A stretch of 18,968 bases of DNA from JBGOTP01 sp041476545. GTDB lineage: Bacteria; Acidobacteriota; Vicinamibacteria; Vicinamibacterales; CAVVIG01. A program made the position numbers and the translations under genes. The stretch covers positions 1 through 18,968 of the forward strand of contig JBGOTP010000059.1 of NCBI GenBank assembly GCA_041476545.1, given 5' to 3'. This document shows positions 7,922 through 15,129 of the stretch, one piece after another. The notes under the pieces are model-generated. The model was not told where the DNA came from. It worked only from the letters and a program-made list of their open reading frames with translations, and did not search any database. Each line of letters begins with the position of its first letter. The stretch's first letter is position 1.

Positions 7922-8893
7922 TCAGTCCTCGACCAGGAGCCGACGGGACAGGACGCTCCACACCGCGTACGCGAGCCGCGCCCGGTTGTGCCGGGCGATA
8001 TCGCCGGTCCAGAACTCGCCACCCACCAGTTCGCAATGGTCCGGCAGCTTGCCGGGCAGGAGCGGCTCCTTGTGCTCGAGGGCGTAGCGTCCGAGCACTT
8101 TCGACGCCGGCCAGGTCACGTTATGGATCACGACGTCAATCGGGCGACCCATCGCCTCTTCGATGCGCGCGACAGCATCCGCGGCCGTGAAGCCCAGCAT
8201 CCCCCGCCCTTCGGTGAGCAGATTGGCGATGAGCACGACCGGGCCCTTCATTTCCTTCAACGCGTCCGACACGCCTTTGACCAGGAAGATCGGCATCAAG
8301 CTCGTATAGAAGCTGCCGGGTCCGATAATGGCTGCATCGAACTGCCTGATGGCCGCCGCGACCGTCGGGTGAATCTCAACAGGCGGTTCGAGCCAGATGC
8401 GTTCGACCGAACGGCCCGACGACTGTCCCGCGTCCACTTCGACTTCGCCCCGGGTCGCAGCCCCGTCGCCATACTCCGCGCAGATCGACGCCTGGTGCAC
8501 GCTGACGGGCCACACCCGCCCGCGGCATCCGAGCAGCGCACGCAGACCATCGATCGCGTCGAGAAAATCGCCGCTGTAACTCTGCATCATCGAGAGCAGG
8601 AGATTGCCACCCGTGTGCCCACCAAGACGGGCATGCTCGAGTGTCGGAAGGCGGGCCAGCAGCACGCGGCGGGCCTCGCGCGCATTGCGCGACAGCGCGA
8701 GCGCGCACTTGAGAATGTCGCCCGGCGGCAGCACACCGAGCTCGTCGCGCAGCACGCCGGAACTGCCGCCGCTGTCGAACATCGTCACCACGGCGTTGGT
8801 GTGCAGCCAGGGATTGCGCTTGAGCCCGCCGAGCAGACTGGGCATTCCCGTGCCGCCGCCGAAACACCCGACATTCAGCTGCCGCAGACGCAT
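7922..8893 (-). CDS. YvcK/CofD-family protein (gluconeogenesis factor type)
   Basis: This 323-residue protein begins MRLRQLNVGCFGGGTGMPSL, the nucleotide-binding start of the CofD/YvcK fold (GGGTG at 12-16). Other YvcK features follow in order: DSGGSSGVLRDELGVLPPGD, GGHTGGNLLL, IGPGSFYTSLMPIFLV, ANLLTEGRGMLGFTAADAV and DVVIHN. YvcK proteins are cytoplasmic, bind UDP-sugars in some species, and affect cell shape, wall precursor use and growth on gluconeogenic carbon. True CofD makes coenzyme F420, but the TEGRGMLGFTAADAV segment favours YvcK. The ATG at 8893 was chosen over 8902 because the -10-like TACAAT (8903-8908) directly abuts 8902, and because the arrangement mirrors the divergent gene at 8961. 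No other gene shares its transcript on this side. Confidence 0.88.
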   Translation of the reverse strand: MRLRQLNVGCFGGGTGMPSLLGGLKRNPWLHTNAVVTMFDSGGSSGVLRDELGVLPPGDILKCALALSRNAREARRVLLARLPTLEHARLGGHTGGNLLLSMMQSYSGDFLDAIDGLRALLGCRGRVWPVSVHQASICAEYGDGAATRGEVEVDAGQSSGRSVERIWLEPPVEIHPTVAAAIRQFDAAIIGPGSFYTSLMPIFLVKGVSDALKEMKGPVVLIANLLTEGRGMLGFTAADAVARIEEAMGRPIDVVIHNVTWPASKVLGRYALEHKEPLLPGKLPDHCELVGGEFWTGDIARHNRARLAYAVWSVLSRRLLVED

Positions 8894-8964
8894 GGGGCTC
8901 ATATTGTACCCGCCTGCGCTCGCACGCACAGCTCGACAGCGTAGGCGGGTAGAATGAGCCATGC
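8890..8964. promoter_or_regulatory. Mirror-image divergent promoters of yvcK and the 8961 gene
   Basis: The two sides of this gap are inverted near-copies. Plus strand 8938-8955 reads AGCGTAGGCGGGTAGAAT, then GAGCC and ATG. Minus strand 8920-8903 reads AGCGCAGGCGGGTACAAT, then ATGAGCCCC and ATG. Each side has a -10-like hexamer (TAGAAT, TACAAT) five or nine bases before its start codon, so both mRNAs may be leaderless. The arms (8907-8920 and 8938-8951) match at 13 of 14 bases around a 17-base spacer and could bind one dimeric regulator. Confidence 0.55.
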
Positions 8965-9668
8965 CCAACGTATCGGATGCCGTGCGAACTCTGGACAGCG
9001 AACTTCGCGAACTCTTTGGCAACCGTGTGAAGTCAATCGTCACCTACGCCTCTATCAGAGGGTCGGGCGCGCCGGTCTCGACGCTCGCCATCGTTGACGG
9101 CCTCACTGCCGAGGATCTCCGCCGCTGCGCGTCTCGCGTCGCGGGATGGCACGACACGGGCCTCGCGACTCCGCTTCTGGTCGCCGAGCAGGAGTTCGAA
9201 CGATCGCTCGATGCGTTTCCGCTCGAGTTCGGCGCGATCCTGGCCGATCACCAGCTGGTGTCTGGCACCGATCCCTTCGCGGGATTGCGTGTAAACCCCG
9301 AGGACCTGAGGCGCGCGTGCGAGGTCCAGGCGCGCAGTCATCTGCTGCACCTGCGTGAGGGATATGTGGAGACGCGTGGAAGGAGCGACGCCATCGCGGA
9401 TCTGATTACCCGCTCGGCGGGTTCACTCGCCTCGCTTGTGAAGAGTGTCGCGCGGCTTCAGGGCGCGCCATCGGCGGACGTGGAGCGCGCGGCTCGACAC
9501 GTGGAGGACGCGAGCGGTCTCGCGCACGGCACGCTGGCCGGCGTGGCCACGCTGACGTCCAGCGGAACACTCTCCTCGGATCGCGCTCGGGAGATCTTCC
9601 CGGCCTATCTCGAAGCCGTCCGCCAACTCACGAACTACATCGACCGCTGGACCGTAGATGATAGATAG
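8961..9668 (+). CDS. Conserved protein of unknown function, possibly a degenerate nucleotidyltransferase-like fold
   Basis: This 235-residue soluble protein has no signal peptide or membrane helix. The first half (LRELFGNRVKSIVTYASIRG, then STLAIVDGLTAEDL) has the strand-turn-strand layout of nucleotidyltransferases, but the GS and paired-aspartate catalytic motif is missing. The second half is helical (RRACEVQARSHLLHLREGYV, about 113-132) and vaguely HEPN-like. I recall similar proteins, annotated as hypothetical, near TPM-domain genes in related bacteria. Here it is the first gene of a run with the TPM gene (11-base overlap) and LemA, which suggests a shared role, perhaps at the envelope. 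The ATG at 8961 lies five bases after TAGAAT. Existence confident, function unknown. Confidence 0.8.
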   Translation: MPNVSDAVRTLDSELRELFGNRVKSIVTYASIRGSGAPVSTLAIVDGLTAEDLRRCASRVAGWHDTGLATPLLVAEQEFERSLDAFPLEFGAILADHQLVSGTDPFAGLRVNPEDLRRACEVQARSHLLHLREGYVETRGRSDAIADLITRSAGSLASLVKSVARLQGAPSADVERAARHVEDASGLAHGTLAGVATLTSSGTLSSDRAREIFPAYLEAVRQLTNYIDRWTVDDR

Positions 9669-10524
9669 AGGTTGGCCGCTGATCCGTTTCCGCGCCTTCG
9701 TCTGCGTCGTCTCGCTCATGGTGCTCTCCGGCTTTAGCCTGATGCCGGCAACAGGCGTGGGGTCCGGCTTCAGCCGGACCGTATCGGCCTACGCCGACCC
9801 GCCTCTTCCGGAGTTGACCGAACCCGTCAACGACTTGGCGCACACCATCGACGCGCCAAGCGCAGCGGTTCTCGATCGGATGGTTCGGAGCCTCAAGGCG
9901 GCCACGGGCGACGTCGTGGTCGTCGTCACCGCCCCGACCTTCGAGCCCTACGCCGACATCCGCGAGTACGCCGTCAAACTGTTCGAGAATCACGGGCGCG
10001 GAATCGGCGACAAGGGCAAGGACAACGGCCTGCTCATCCTGCTGGCGCTCAAGGAACGCCGGGTCTGGATCGAAGTCGGCTACGGACTCGAGCCGTGGAT
10101 TACCGACGGATACGCGGGCGAAACGACGCGCGACTACATGATCCCGGAGTTTCGGAACGGCCGGTACGGCGCCGGCCTTCTGAACGGCACGGCGCGGATC
10201 ATCGGACGGATCGCGGATGGCCGCGGCGTGACGCTCACCGGCTTCGAGCGACCACCGGAGCGCGAACGGAGAGCCGCGCCTCCAGTGCGAATCCCGGCGT
10301 TCCTCATCCTGTTCATCATCTTCGCGATCGTCAACCGGCTACGCGGCGGCCCGCGGAGCGGCATGCGTGGGTGGGGCGGCGGCGGATGGAGCGGCTGGTC
10401 GAGCGGTGTCGGCCCGTTTGGTGGCGGCGGCGGATGGGGCGGCAGCGGCGGCGGATTCGGAGGCGGCTTCGGCGGATTCGGAGGCGGACGCTCGGGCGGC
10501 GGCGGCGGCGGTGGAGGGTGGTAG
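9658..10524 (+). CDS. TPM-domain protein (YgcG family)
   Basis: This 288-residue protein has an N-terminal signal region (about 1-47). A TPM domain follows (about 52-195): LPELTEPVNDLAHTIDA, GDVVVVVTAPTFEPYADIRE, NGLLILLALKERRVWIEVGYGLE and the closing DYMIPEFRNGRYGAGL. A membrane helix, IPAFLILFIIFAIVNRL (about 219-235), precedes a glycine-rich tail ending in W. TPM domains include a plant thylakoid phosphatase; bacterial roles are poorly known, and the domain probably faces the periplasm. These proteins often pair with LemA, as here. The ATG at 9658 overlaps the upstream stop by 11 bases. A palindromic repeat copy encodes residues 35-41 (GSGFSRT), and LSGFSL (23-28) looks like a decayed copy, so the signal region appears lengthened by repeat insertion. 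Confidence 0.9.
   Translation: MIDRGWPLIRFRAFVCVVSLMVLSGFSLMPATGVGSGFSRTVSAYADPPLPELTEPVNDLAHTIDAPSAAVLDRMVRSLKAATGDVVVVVTAPTFEPYADIREYAVKLFENHGRGIGDKGKDNGLLILLALKERRVWIEVGYGLEPWITDGYAGETTRDYMIPEFRNGRYGAGLLNGTARIIGRIADGRGVTLTGFERPPERERRAAPPVRIPAFLILFIIFAIVNRLRGGPRSGMRGWGGGGWSGWSSGVGPFGGGGGWGGSGGGFGGGFGGFGGGRSGGGGGGGGW
9762..9779. repeat. GTCCGGCTTCAGCCGGAC palindrome inside the TPM gene
   Basis: The 18 bases are identical to 7257-7274 and lie in frame within the signal-peptide region of the TPM protein. A decayed relative (TCCGGCTTTAGCC, 9727-9739) lies 35 bases upstream. Confidence 0.7.
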
Positions 10525-10528
10525 ATGA

Positions 10529-10582
10529 GAGGGCTAAGGGCTAGGGCTAAGGGCTGAAAGCTGAGAGCTGAAAGCTGAAAGC
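10529..10582. repeat. AGCT-rich short-period repeat before lemA
   Basis: GGGCTAAGGGCTAGGGCTAA, then repeated GCTGAAA and GCTGAGA units, fill most of the gap between the TPM and LemA genes. It shares the 12-mer GCTGAGAGCTGA with 2620-2631. Confidence 0.6.
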
Positions 10583-10613
10583 TTCGCGCGTGACTCGAAC
10601 TAAACTTCACACT

Positions 10614-10619
10614 AAAGGA
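10614..10619 (+). promoter_or_regulatory. Shine-Dalgarno sequence of lemA
   Basis: AAAGGA lies eight bases before the ATG at 10628. It is the clearest ribosome binding site in the window and supports 10628 over the ATG at 10634. A -10-like TAAACT lies upstream at 10601-10606. Confidence 0.6.
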
Positions 10620-10627
10620 CAGACGAC

Positions 10628-11200
10628 ATGCTCATGACACGCAGATCGGCGGCAGGCGCACTCGTGCTGGTCTTCGCGGCGCTGCCGTTGACCGGCTGTT
10701 CGTACAACAAGTTCGTCGGACAGGAAGAGGCCGTCAAGGCGCAGTGGGCGCAGGTGCAGAATCAGCTCCAGCGGCGCAGCGATCTCCTTCCGAATCTCGT
10801 GGAAACGGTGAAGGGCTACGCGCAGCACGAAGAAGGCGTGTTCAAGGACATCGCCGACGCGCGGTCGCTTATCCTTGCCGCCAAGTCGCCAGCGGAAACG
10901 ATCGCGGCCGCCAACCAGCAGACGTCCGCCCTCGGCCGGTTGCTGGCCATCTCCGAGAACTATCCGCAGCTCAAGGCCAACGAGCAATTCAATCGCCTGA
11001 TGGACGAATTGTCCGGAACGGAAAACCGCATCGCGGTCGAGCGGATGCGGTACAACGAGAAAGTTCAGGACTACAACACGGCGCGGCGGCGATTCCCAGG
11101 CGTTCTCACCGCGAAGATGTTCAGCTTCAAGGACTACCCGTTGTTCGAGGCGCCCCCAGACGCGCAGAAGGTACCCAAGGTCGACTTCAAGAAACCGTGA
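10628..11200 (+). CDS. lemA: LemA-family lipoprotein
   Basis: This 190-residue protein has a signal peptide with lipobox LTGC (Cys24) and then the LemA core: YNKFVGQEEAVKAQWAQVQN, QRRSDLLPNLVETVKGYAQH, IADARS, LLAISENYPQLKANEQF, LSGTENRIAVERMRYNEKVQ and the final FKDYPLFE. These helices form the usual LemA bundle, and length is typical. LemA proteins sit at the membrane; some tie to stress or antigen presentation, but the core function is unknown. Genes for LemA and TPM proteins are commonly adjacent. Here the order is TPM then LemA, with 103 bases between filled by a dispersed repeat. A good Shine-Dalgarno sequence (AAAGGA) suits the start. The lipid anchor is unusual relative to LemA proteins that have an uncleaved helix. 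Confidence 0.92.
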   Translation: MLMTRRSAAGALVLVFAALPLTGCSYNKFVGQEEAVKAQWAQVQNQLQRRSDLLPNLVETVKGYAQHEEGVFKDIADARSLILAAKSPAETIAAANQQTSALGRLLAISENYPQLKANEQFNRLMDELSGTENRIAVERMRYNEKVQDYNTARRRFPGVLTAKMFSFKDYPLFEAPPDAQKVPKVDFKKP

Positions 11201-11202
11201 AC

Positions 11203-11239
11203 GGGTCCACGGGGTTCACCAAGTTCACGGGGTTCACCC
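11203..11239. repeat. GGTTCACC tandem repeat after lemA
   Basis: GGGGTTCACC occurs at 11211-11220 and 11229-11238, an 18-base period, with AAGTTCAC between. It lies between the convergent lemA and TIGR03435 genes and reads as low-complexity intergenic repeat. Nothing else is seen to 11279. Confidence 0.5.
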
Positions 11240-11279
11240 GGGTGGCGCGGGCGGCCGAGACAACTCGGCGCCGCGCCGC

Positions 11280-12068
11280 TCAGTTCTCCGAGGCCTTCTC
11301 CACGCCATCAATCACGAGCATCGGTACGAGAATCTTCTGAGCCGTCATCTTCAATCCAAGCCGGTCCTGCAGGGCATCAAACACCGCCGAACGTAAGGCA
11401 TCGCGAGGGTCGACACCCGGCAACCCTCCCGCGTTCTGATCCGGCTCCACCGTCCACTCAACTTTGACGTCGTACACGCCCTTCAAACCAGTCTTGTCCA
11501 CGGCCACCAGACCCAACTTGCCGGCAACATACCGGGCGAAGTCTCCCATCCGTATGCCCTGCGCGCTGAGCCCTCCCTGCGCGTTGGACCCGACCCCGCT
11601 CATTCGGAACGTGTCCGGGTGTTCCTCGCCGTCAGCCGCAGCCTTCACTTTCGGACCGTCCTTCCCCACCACCAACGCATAACCGGACATCTCCTTCGAA
11701 CCCCTGTGCAACCTGAGCTTGAAGCGCTCGGCCAGCAGCGCCTGCAGCATCGGTTGCAACTGCTTCTCTGTGAGGTTCCCGGCAACATCGGCTTTCGCGA
11801 CAACGTCATAGCGGTCCGTGCGGATCCATGCCGGTCCGCCGGACACATTCCAATCCATCACGCCGTACGCCCGCTGCATCAGCAGTACCAGCGTGTAGCC
11901 CCTGGCGGCGAATCTGCCGCCGGGACCGACATCGATCGTGACGATACGATCATTGGCCGTATTCGGCTTGATCGACGCCACCTCGAATTCGGTTGTGGCG
12001 TGCCCTTGTGAAGATGCAGGGGCTGCCGCGAGGAGCCCTATCAGAGCCAGAGCCATTCGATTCGCCAT
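11280..12068 (-). CDS. TIGR03435 family protein
   Basis: This 262-residue protein has a signal peptide (MANRMALALIGLLAAAPASS) and then FEVASIKPN (about 28-36), the signature start of the TIGR03435 family. Family members are exported, expanded in soil Acidobacteriota and of unknown function. Further typical segments are GGRFAARGYTLVLLMQRAYG, the GGPAWIRTDRYDVVAKA block, LLAERFKLRLHR, GYALVVGKDGPK and DKTGLKGVYDVKVEW, with IFDALQ-like FDALQDRLGLKM near the end. Length is normal. The ATG at 12068 lies six bases after an extended -10-like TGGTAAATT (hexamer 12075-12080), so the gene probably has its own leaderless transcript rather than depending on the DUF1553 operon 133 bases upstream. Confidence 0.92.
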   Translation of the reverse strand: MANRMALALIGLLAAAPASSQGHATTEFEVASIKPNTANDRIVTIDVGPGGRFAARGYTLVLLMQRAYGVMDWNVSGGPAWIRTDRYDVVAKADVAGNLTEKQLQPMLQALLAERFKLRLHRGSKEMSGYALVVGKDGPKVKAAADGEEHPDTFRMSGVGSNAQGGLSAQGIRMGDFARYVAGKLGLVAVDKTGLKGVYDVKVEWTVEPDQNAGGLPGVDPRDALRSAVFDALQDRLGLKMTAQKILVPMLVIDGVEKASEN

Positions 12069-12074
12069 GTCGCA

Positions 12075-12128
12075 AATTTACCACAAGGGATCCGCGCTCG
12101 ACTTGGACATCTTGTCATCCGGACATCT
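12075..12128 (-). promoter_or_regulatory. Promoter and candidate operator of the TIGR03435 gene
   Basis: TAAATT with an upstream TG (minus strand, hexamer 12075-12080) is an extended -10. Upstream, GGACATCT occurs at 12105-12112 and 12121-12128, a 16-base period, and GACA-TCT-TGTC (12106-12116) forms an inverted repeat. This could be an operator covering about -40 to -60. The rest of the gap to 12201 shows nothing clear. Confidence 0.4.
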
Positions 12129-12201
12129 GGTCGATTTCGATCTGCTCGAGGCCGAAGCCCAATAACAGTGCTTGTTTAGCGAGGAAGAAAACAGGCGAGC
12201 G

Positions 12202-15129
12202 TCAATTCACAAACGCGCCTTCGTTGGTGAGGAGCAGCGCATGGGCATATTCCTGCCAGCCGGTCAGCGGAAGACGCGCTGGCGCAACCAGTGTGGCGGC
12301 GCCGCGACCGCGACCCTGCCCTCGGCCCTGCGCTCCCCCTCGACCCTGGCCGCGCGCTCCCCTCCCGGCCGCACCCCCGCGACCGGCAGTTGGATCCGAC
12401 GCCACAGGCGTACTGCTTCCTGCCTGAAACGTCGAGACGAACTCGGTTCCCGCGCGGACTTCCTCGTCGGTCGGCGGACGCTGGAAATACAGCTCGTAGA
12501 GGAACCGGATGCGCTCCTCGTCCGACGCCGCGTTCTGAAACGCGTCGCGACCGACGACGTTCCGGACCTGCTCGATGACGAGGGGACTGTTCATGAGGAA
12601 CAGCGCCTGCTGCGGGACAATCGTTTCGTAGCGTTTGCCGCGCGGTGTATCCGGGCTCGGAAAGTCGAAGGTGTTCAGCACCTCGACAAGATCGCCGCGG
12701 TCGACGAACCCGTACACCGATCGTCGAGGCGGAACCTTCGTGCCCCCGGAAAGATCCACGGGATGCCCGCCCACCGTGAGATCGAGTCCGCCACCAATGC
12801 TGAGGATGGAATCGCGCAACGGCTCGAATTCGAGCCGGCGCACGTTCGCTCGCCACAGCAGGCGGTTGAACGGATCCTTCTCGGCGAACTGGGGGTTGTT
12901 CCGGCTGCTCTGCTGCCACGTGGAGGACAGGAGAATCGCTTTGTGCAGTTTCTTGATGGACCAGCCGTCGGCCAGAAAGCGGTTCGCCAGCCAGTCGAGG
13001 AGCTCAGGATGGGTCGGCGGCGCGGACTGGTTGCCAAGATCATCGGGCGTGCTCACGAAGCCATCGCCAAAATGATGCTGCCAGACGCGATTCACCAGCA
13101 CGCGCGCCGTCAGCGGGTTCGTCTTGCTCGCAATCGCATTGGCGAGCTCGAGCCGGCCGCTCGCATTGTGAAACGTGGGACGGTTCTTGTCCGACAACAC
13201 GTCCAGAAAACGGCGCGGCACGACAGCTCCAGGCGACTCCGCCTGGCCGCGCACGAAGATGGGCGAGTCTTTCGGTGTGGGGCTGTCCACCAGCACGTTC
13301 GCACGAGCCGGTGCGCCCGGATCCACGAGCTCGAGCATTTCGCTCTGTTCGCGCAACTGAAACAGCTGATTGCGGGCGCGCGGCGGCAGGAAGCGCAGCA
13401 CGGCGTCGCCGACGACGTTGGAGAACATCGCTTCCCATTCGGGATCGGTTCTCGCAAGCAGCTTTCCATAGATGTCGGCGGCCTCCGCCAGAGTTTTTGG
13501 CGACTTGCCGCGGAACGCCTGCAACACCAACGGGCTCAGCATGGCCGCGCGCTTCTCGGCATACTGATTGGCCAGGACGCGCGGGGCCTGCATGGGGAAT
13601 CGCGCCGCCGGCACGCGCGCCAGCGCGTTCCAGACGCCGAAGACCGCCACCGCGGCTCGACCTCCGCCATGGGTGAACTTCTCCCAGTTCTGCAGGACGT
13701 CCGCCGACGCCCCGTTCTTCTGCAGATACGACGTGCGTTGGCCCACCGCCATCGTCGTCGCCAGCAGATACACGGAACCGAGCCGTTTGTAGTCGCCGAA
13801 GACATCGCGGAAGTTCTGCTCCCGCATGTTCTGGATACGGTCGTCCATCTCACGGCGCTTGACGAGGTACTCCGGATTCGCCGAGTTCGTTGGCGCGATC
13901 ACCGGCTTGACTGGAGGTTCGACGGAGCTCGCGAAAATGCCGTACAGCGAGTAGTAATCCGCCGTCGGAATCGGATCGAACTTGTGGTCGTGACAGCGCG
14001 CGCAGGAGACCGTGAGCCCGAGAAACGCCTTCGACGTGACGTCGATGCGGTCGTTGATCACATCGCTCAGCTGCCCGTTGAAATGATCGCCGAGCGTCAG
14101 GAAGCCCAGAGCCGCCAGCGTGGCGGGATTTTTCGTGTTCAGCCGATCGGCGGCGAGCTGCTCGCGAATGAACTGGTCGTACGGCAGGTCGTCGTTGAAC
14201 GCCTTGATCACGTAGTCGCGGTAGGTCCAGGCGTAGGGATAGATCGAGCTTTCCCGCTTCCGGTCGTTCTGGCCCTTGCTGTCCGAATAGCGCGCCACGT
14301 CGAGCCAGTGGCGTCCCCACCGTTCGCCGTAGCGCGGCGAGGCGAGCAGGCCGTCGACGACTTTCTCAAACGCATTGGGAGCGTTGTCGGCGAGAAACGC
14401 GCCGACCTGCTCAGGCGTGGGCGGAAGACCAATGAGGTCGTAGTACGCGCGGCGGATGAGCGTGCGCTTGTCGGCGGGTGCGCTGGCCGTCATGCCGCTC
14501 GCTTCGAGCTTCGCCAGCACGAAGCGGTCGACGTCGTTCTTCACCCACGATGTGTTTTTGACCGCGGGCGGCGCGGACTTGGTGACAGGCTTGAACGCCC
14601 AGTGATCCTTGCCGCGTCCGCCATAGGTGAGGACAGCTCCTCCCGGGCGCGTGGCGCGCGGATCGGGAGCGCCCATGCGCACCCACGCCACGAGATCGTT
14701 CACCTGCGCGTCCGGAAGCTTGTCGCTCGGCGGCATCTGCAGGTTGGGATCGGTGTAGCGGACCGCCCTGATGAGCGTGCTCTTCTCCGGATCACCCGGG
14801 ACAATCGCGGGGCCGGAGCCCCCGCCTTTTTCCCATCCGCCTTTCCAGTCGAGTTCCAGTCCCCCGCTCGGCGCGCCGCCTGTACCACCTGTCCCGCTGT
14901 GGCACGGATAGCAGTTGTCGACAAAGATTGGCCGAATTCTGCTCTCGAAGAAATCGAGCTGAGCTTTTGTGGGAGGCTGCGGAGCGGCAGGACGCGCCTG
15001 CGGCAGGGCCAGAACGCCAAGCGACAGGCACAGGATTCCAGCGACACTCCAGAAGGCCAGCGCCGCGTGATGTTGTTTCGTCGGCGATCTCGCCGGGCAC
15101 CGCGTCCGGGGCCGAGCCTCTGGCTTCAC
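12202..15129 (-). CDS. PSCyt1/DUF1549/DUF1553 cytochrome-like exported protein
   Basis: This 975-residue protein starts at a GTG whose bases overlap the DUF1501 stop (GTGA). A signal or membrane segment (LAFWSVAGILCLSLGVLAL, about 24-42) comes first. A cytochrome-c-like PSCyt1 domain with CYPCH (Cys73, Cys76, His77) and MPPSDKLPD follows. DUF1549 has RRAYYDLIGLPPTPEQVGAF, then SPRYGERWGRHWLDVARYSD, and a second heme-type CARCH in CARCHDHKFDPI. DUF1553 has NPLTARVLVNRVWQHHFGDG, then PELLDWLANRF and QALFLMNSPLV. The family is abundant in Planctomycetes and Acidobacteria and is usually paired with DUF1501; electron transfer linked to polymer breakdown is suspected, not proven. Before the conserved last 25 residues (LTGWQEYAHALLLTNEGAFV) sits an Arg/Gly-rich insert at about 916-943. 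A start at 15570 is rejected because those residues read through DUF1501. Confidence 0.92.
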   Translation of the reverse strand: MKPEARPRTRCPARSPTKQHHAALAFWSVAGILCLSLGVLALPQARPAAPQPPTKAQLDFFESRIRPIFVDNCYPCHSGTGGTGGAPSGGLELDWKGGWEKGGGSGPAIVPGDPEKSTLIRAVRYTDPNLQMPPSDKLPDAQVNDLVAWVRMGAPDPRATRPGGAVLTYGGRGKDHWAFKPVTKSAPPAVKNTSWVKNDVDRFVLAKLEASGMTASAPADKRTLIRRAYYDLIGLPPTPEQVGAFLADNAPNAFEKVVDGLLASPRYGERWGRHWLDVARYSDSKGQNDRKRESSIYPYAWTYRDYVIKAFNDDLPYDQFIREQLAADRLNTKNPATLAALGFLTLGDHFNGQLSDVINDRIDVTSKAFLGLTVSCARCHDHKFDPIPTADYYSLYGIFASSVEPPVKPVIAPTNSANPEYLVKRREMDDRIQNMREQNFRDVFGDYKRLGSVYLLATTMAVGQRTSYLQKNGASADVLQNWEKFTHGGGRAAVAVFGVWNALARVPAARFPMQAPRVLANQYAEKRAAMLSPLVLQAFRGKSPKTLAEAADIYGKLLARTDPEWEAMFSNVVGDAVLRFLPPRARNQLFQLREQSEMLELVDPGAPARANVLVDSPTPKDSPIFVRGQAESPGAVVPRRFLDVLSDKNRPTFHNASGRLELANAIASKTNPLTARVLVNRVWQHHFGDGFVSTPDDLGNQSAPPTHPELLDWLANRFLADGWSIKKLHKAILLSSTWQQSSRNNPQFAEKDPFNRLLWRANVRRLEFEPLRDSILSIGGGLDLTVGGHPVDLSGGTKVPPRRSVYGFVDRGDLVEVLNTFDFPSPDTPRGKRYETIVPQQALFLMNSPLVIEQVRNVVGRDAFQNAASDEERIRFLYELYFQRPPTDEEVRAGTEFVSTFQAGSSTPVASDPTAGRGGAAGRGARGQGRGGAQGRGQGRGRGAATLVAPARLPLTGWQEYAHALLLTNEGAFVN

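Noticed and set aside
7669..8022. A longer N-terminus for the small two-helix membrane protein
   Set aside because: The extra residues come from repeat sequence and from antisense or overlapping yvcK sequence and resemble no protein segment.
10360..10524. The glycine-rich end of the TPM protein as a frameshift or a separate glycine-rich gene
   Set aside because: Glycine-rich tails after a membrane helix are usual in TPM proteins of this type, and the frame is continuous.
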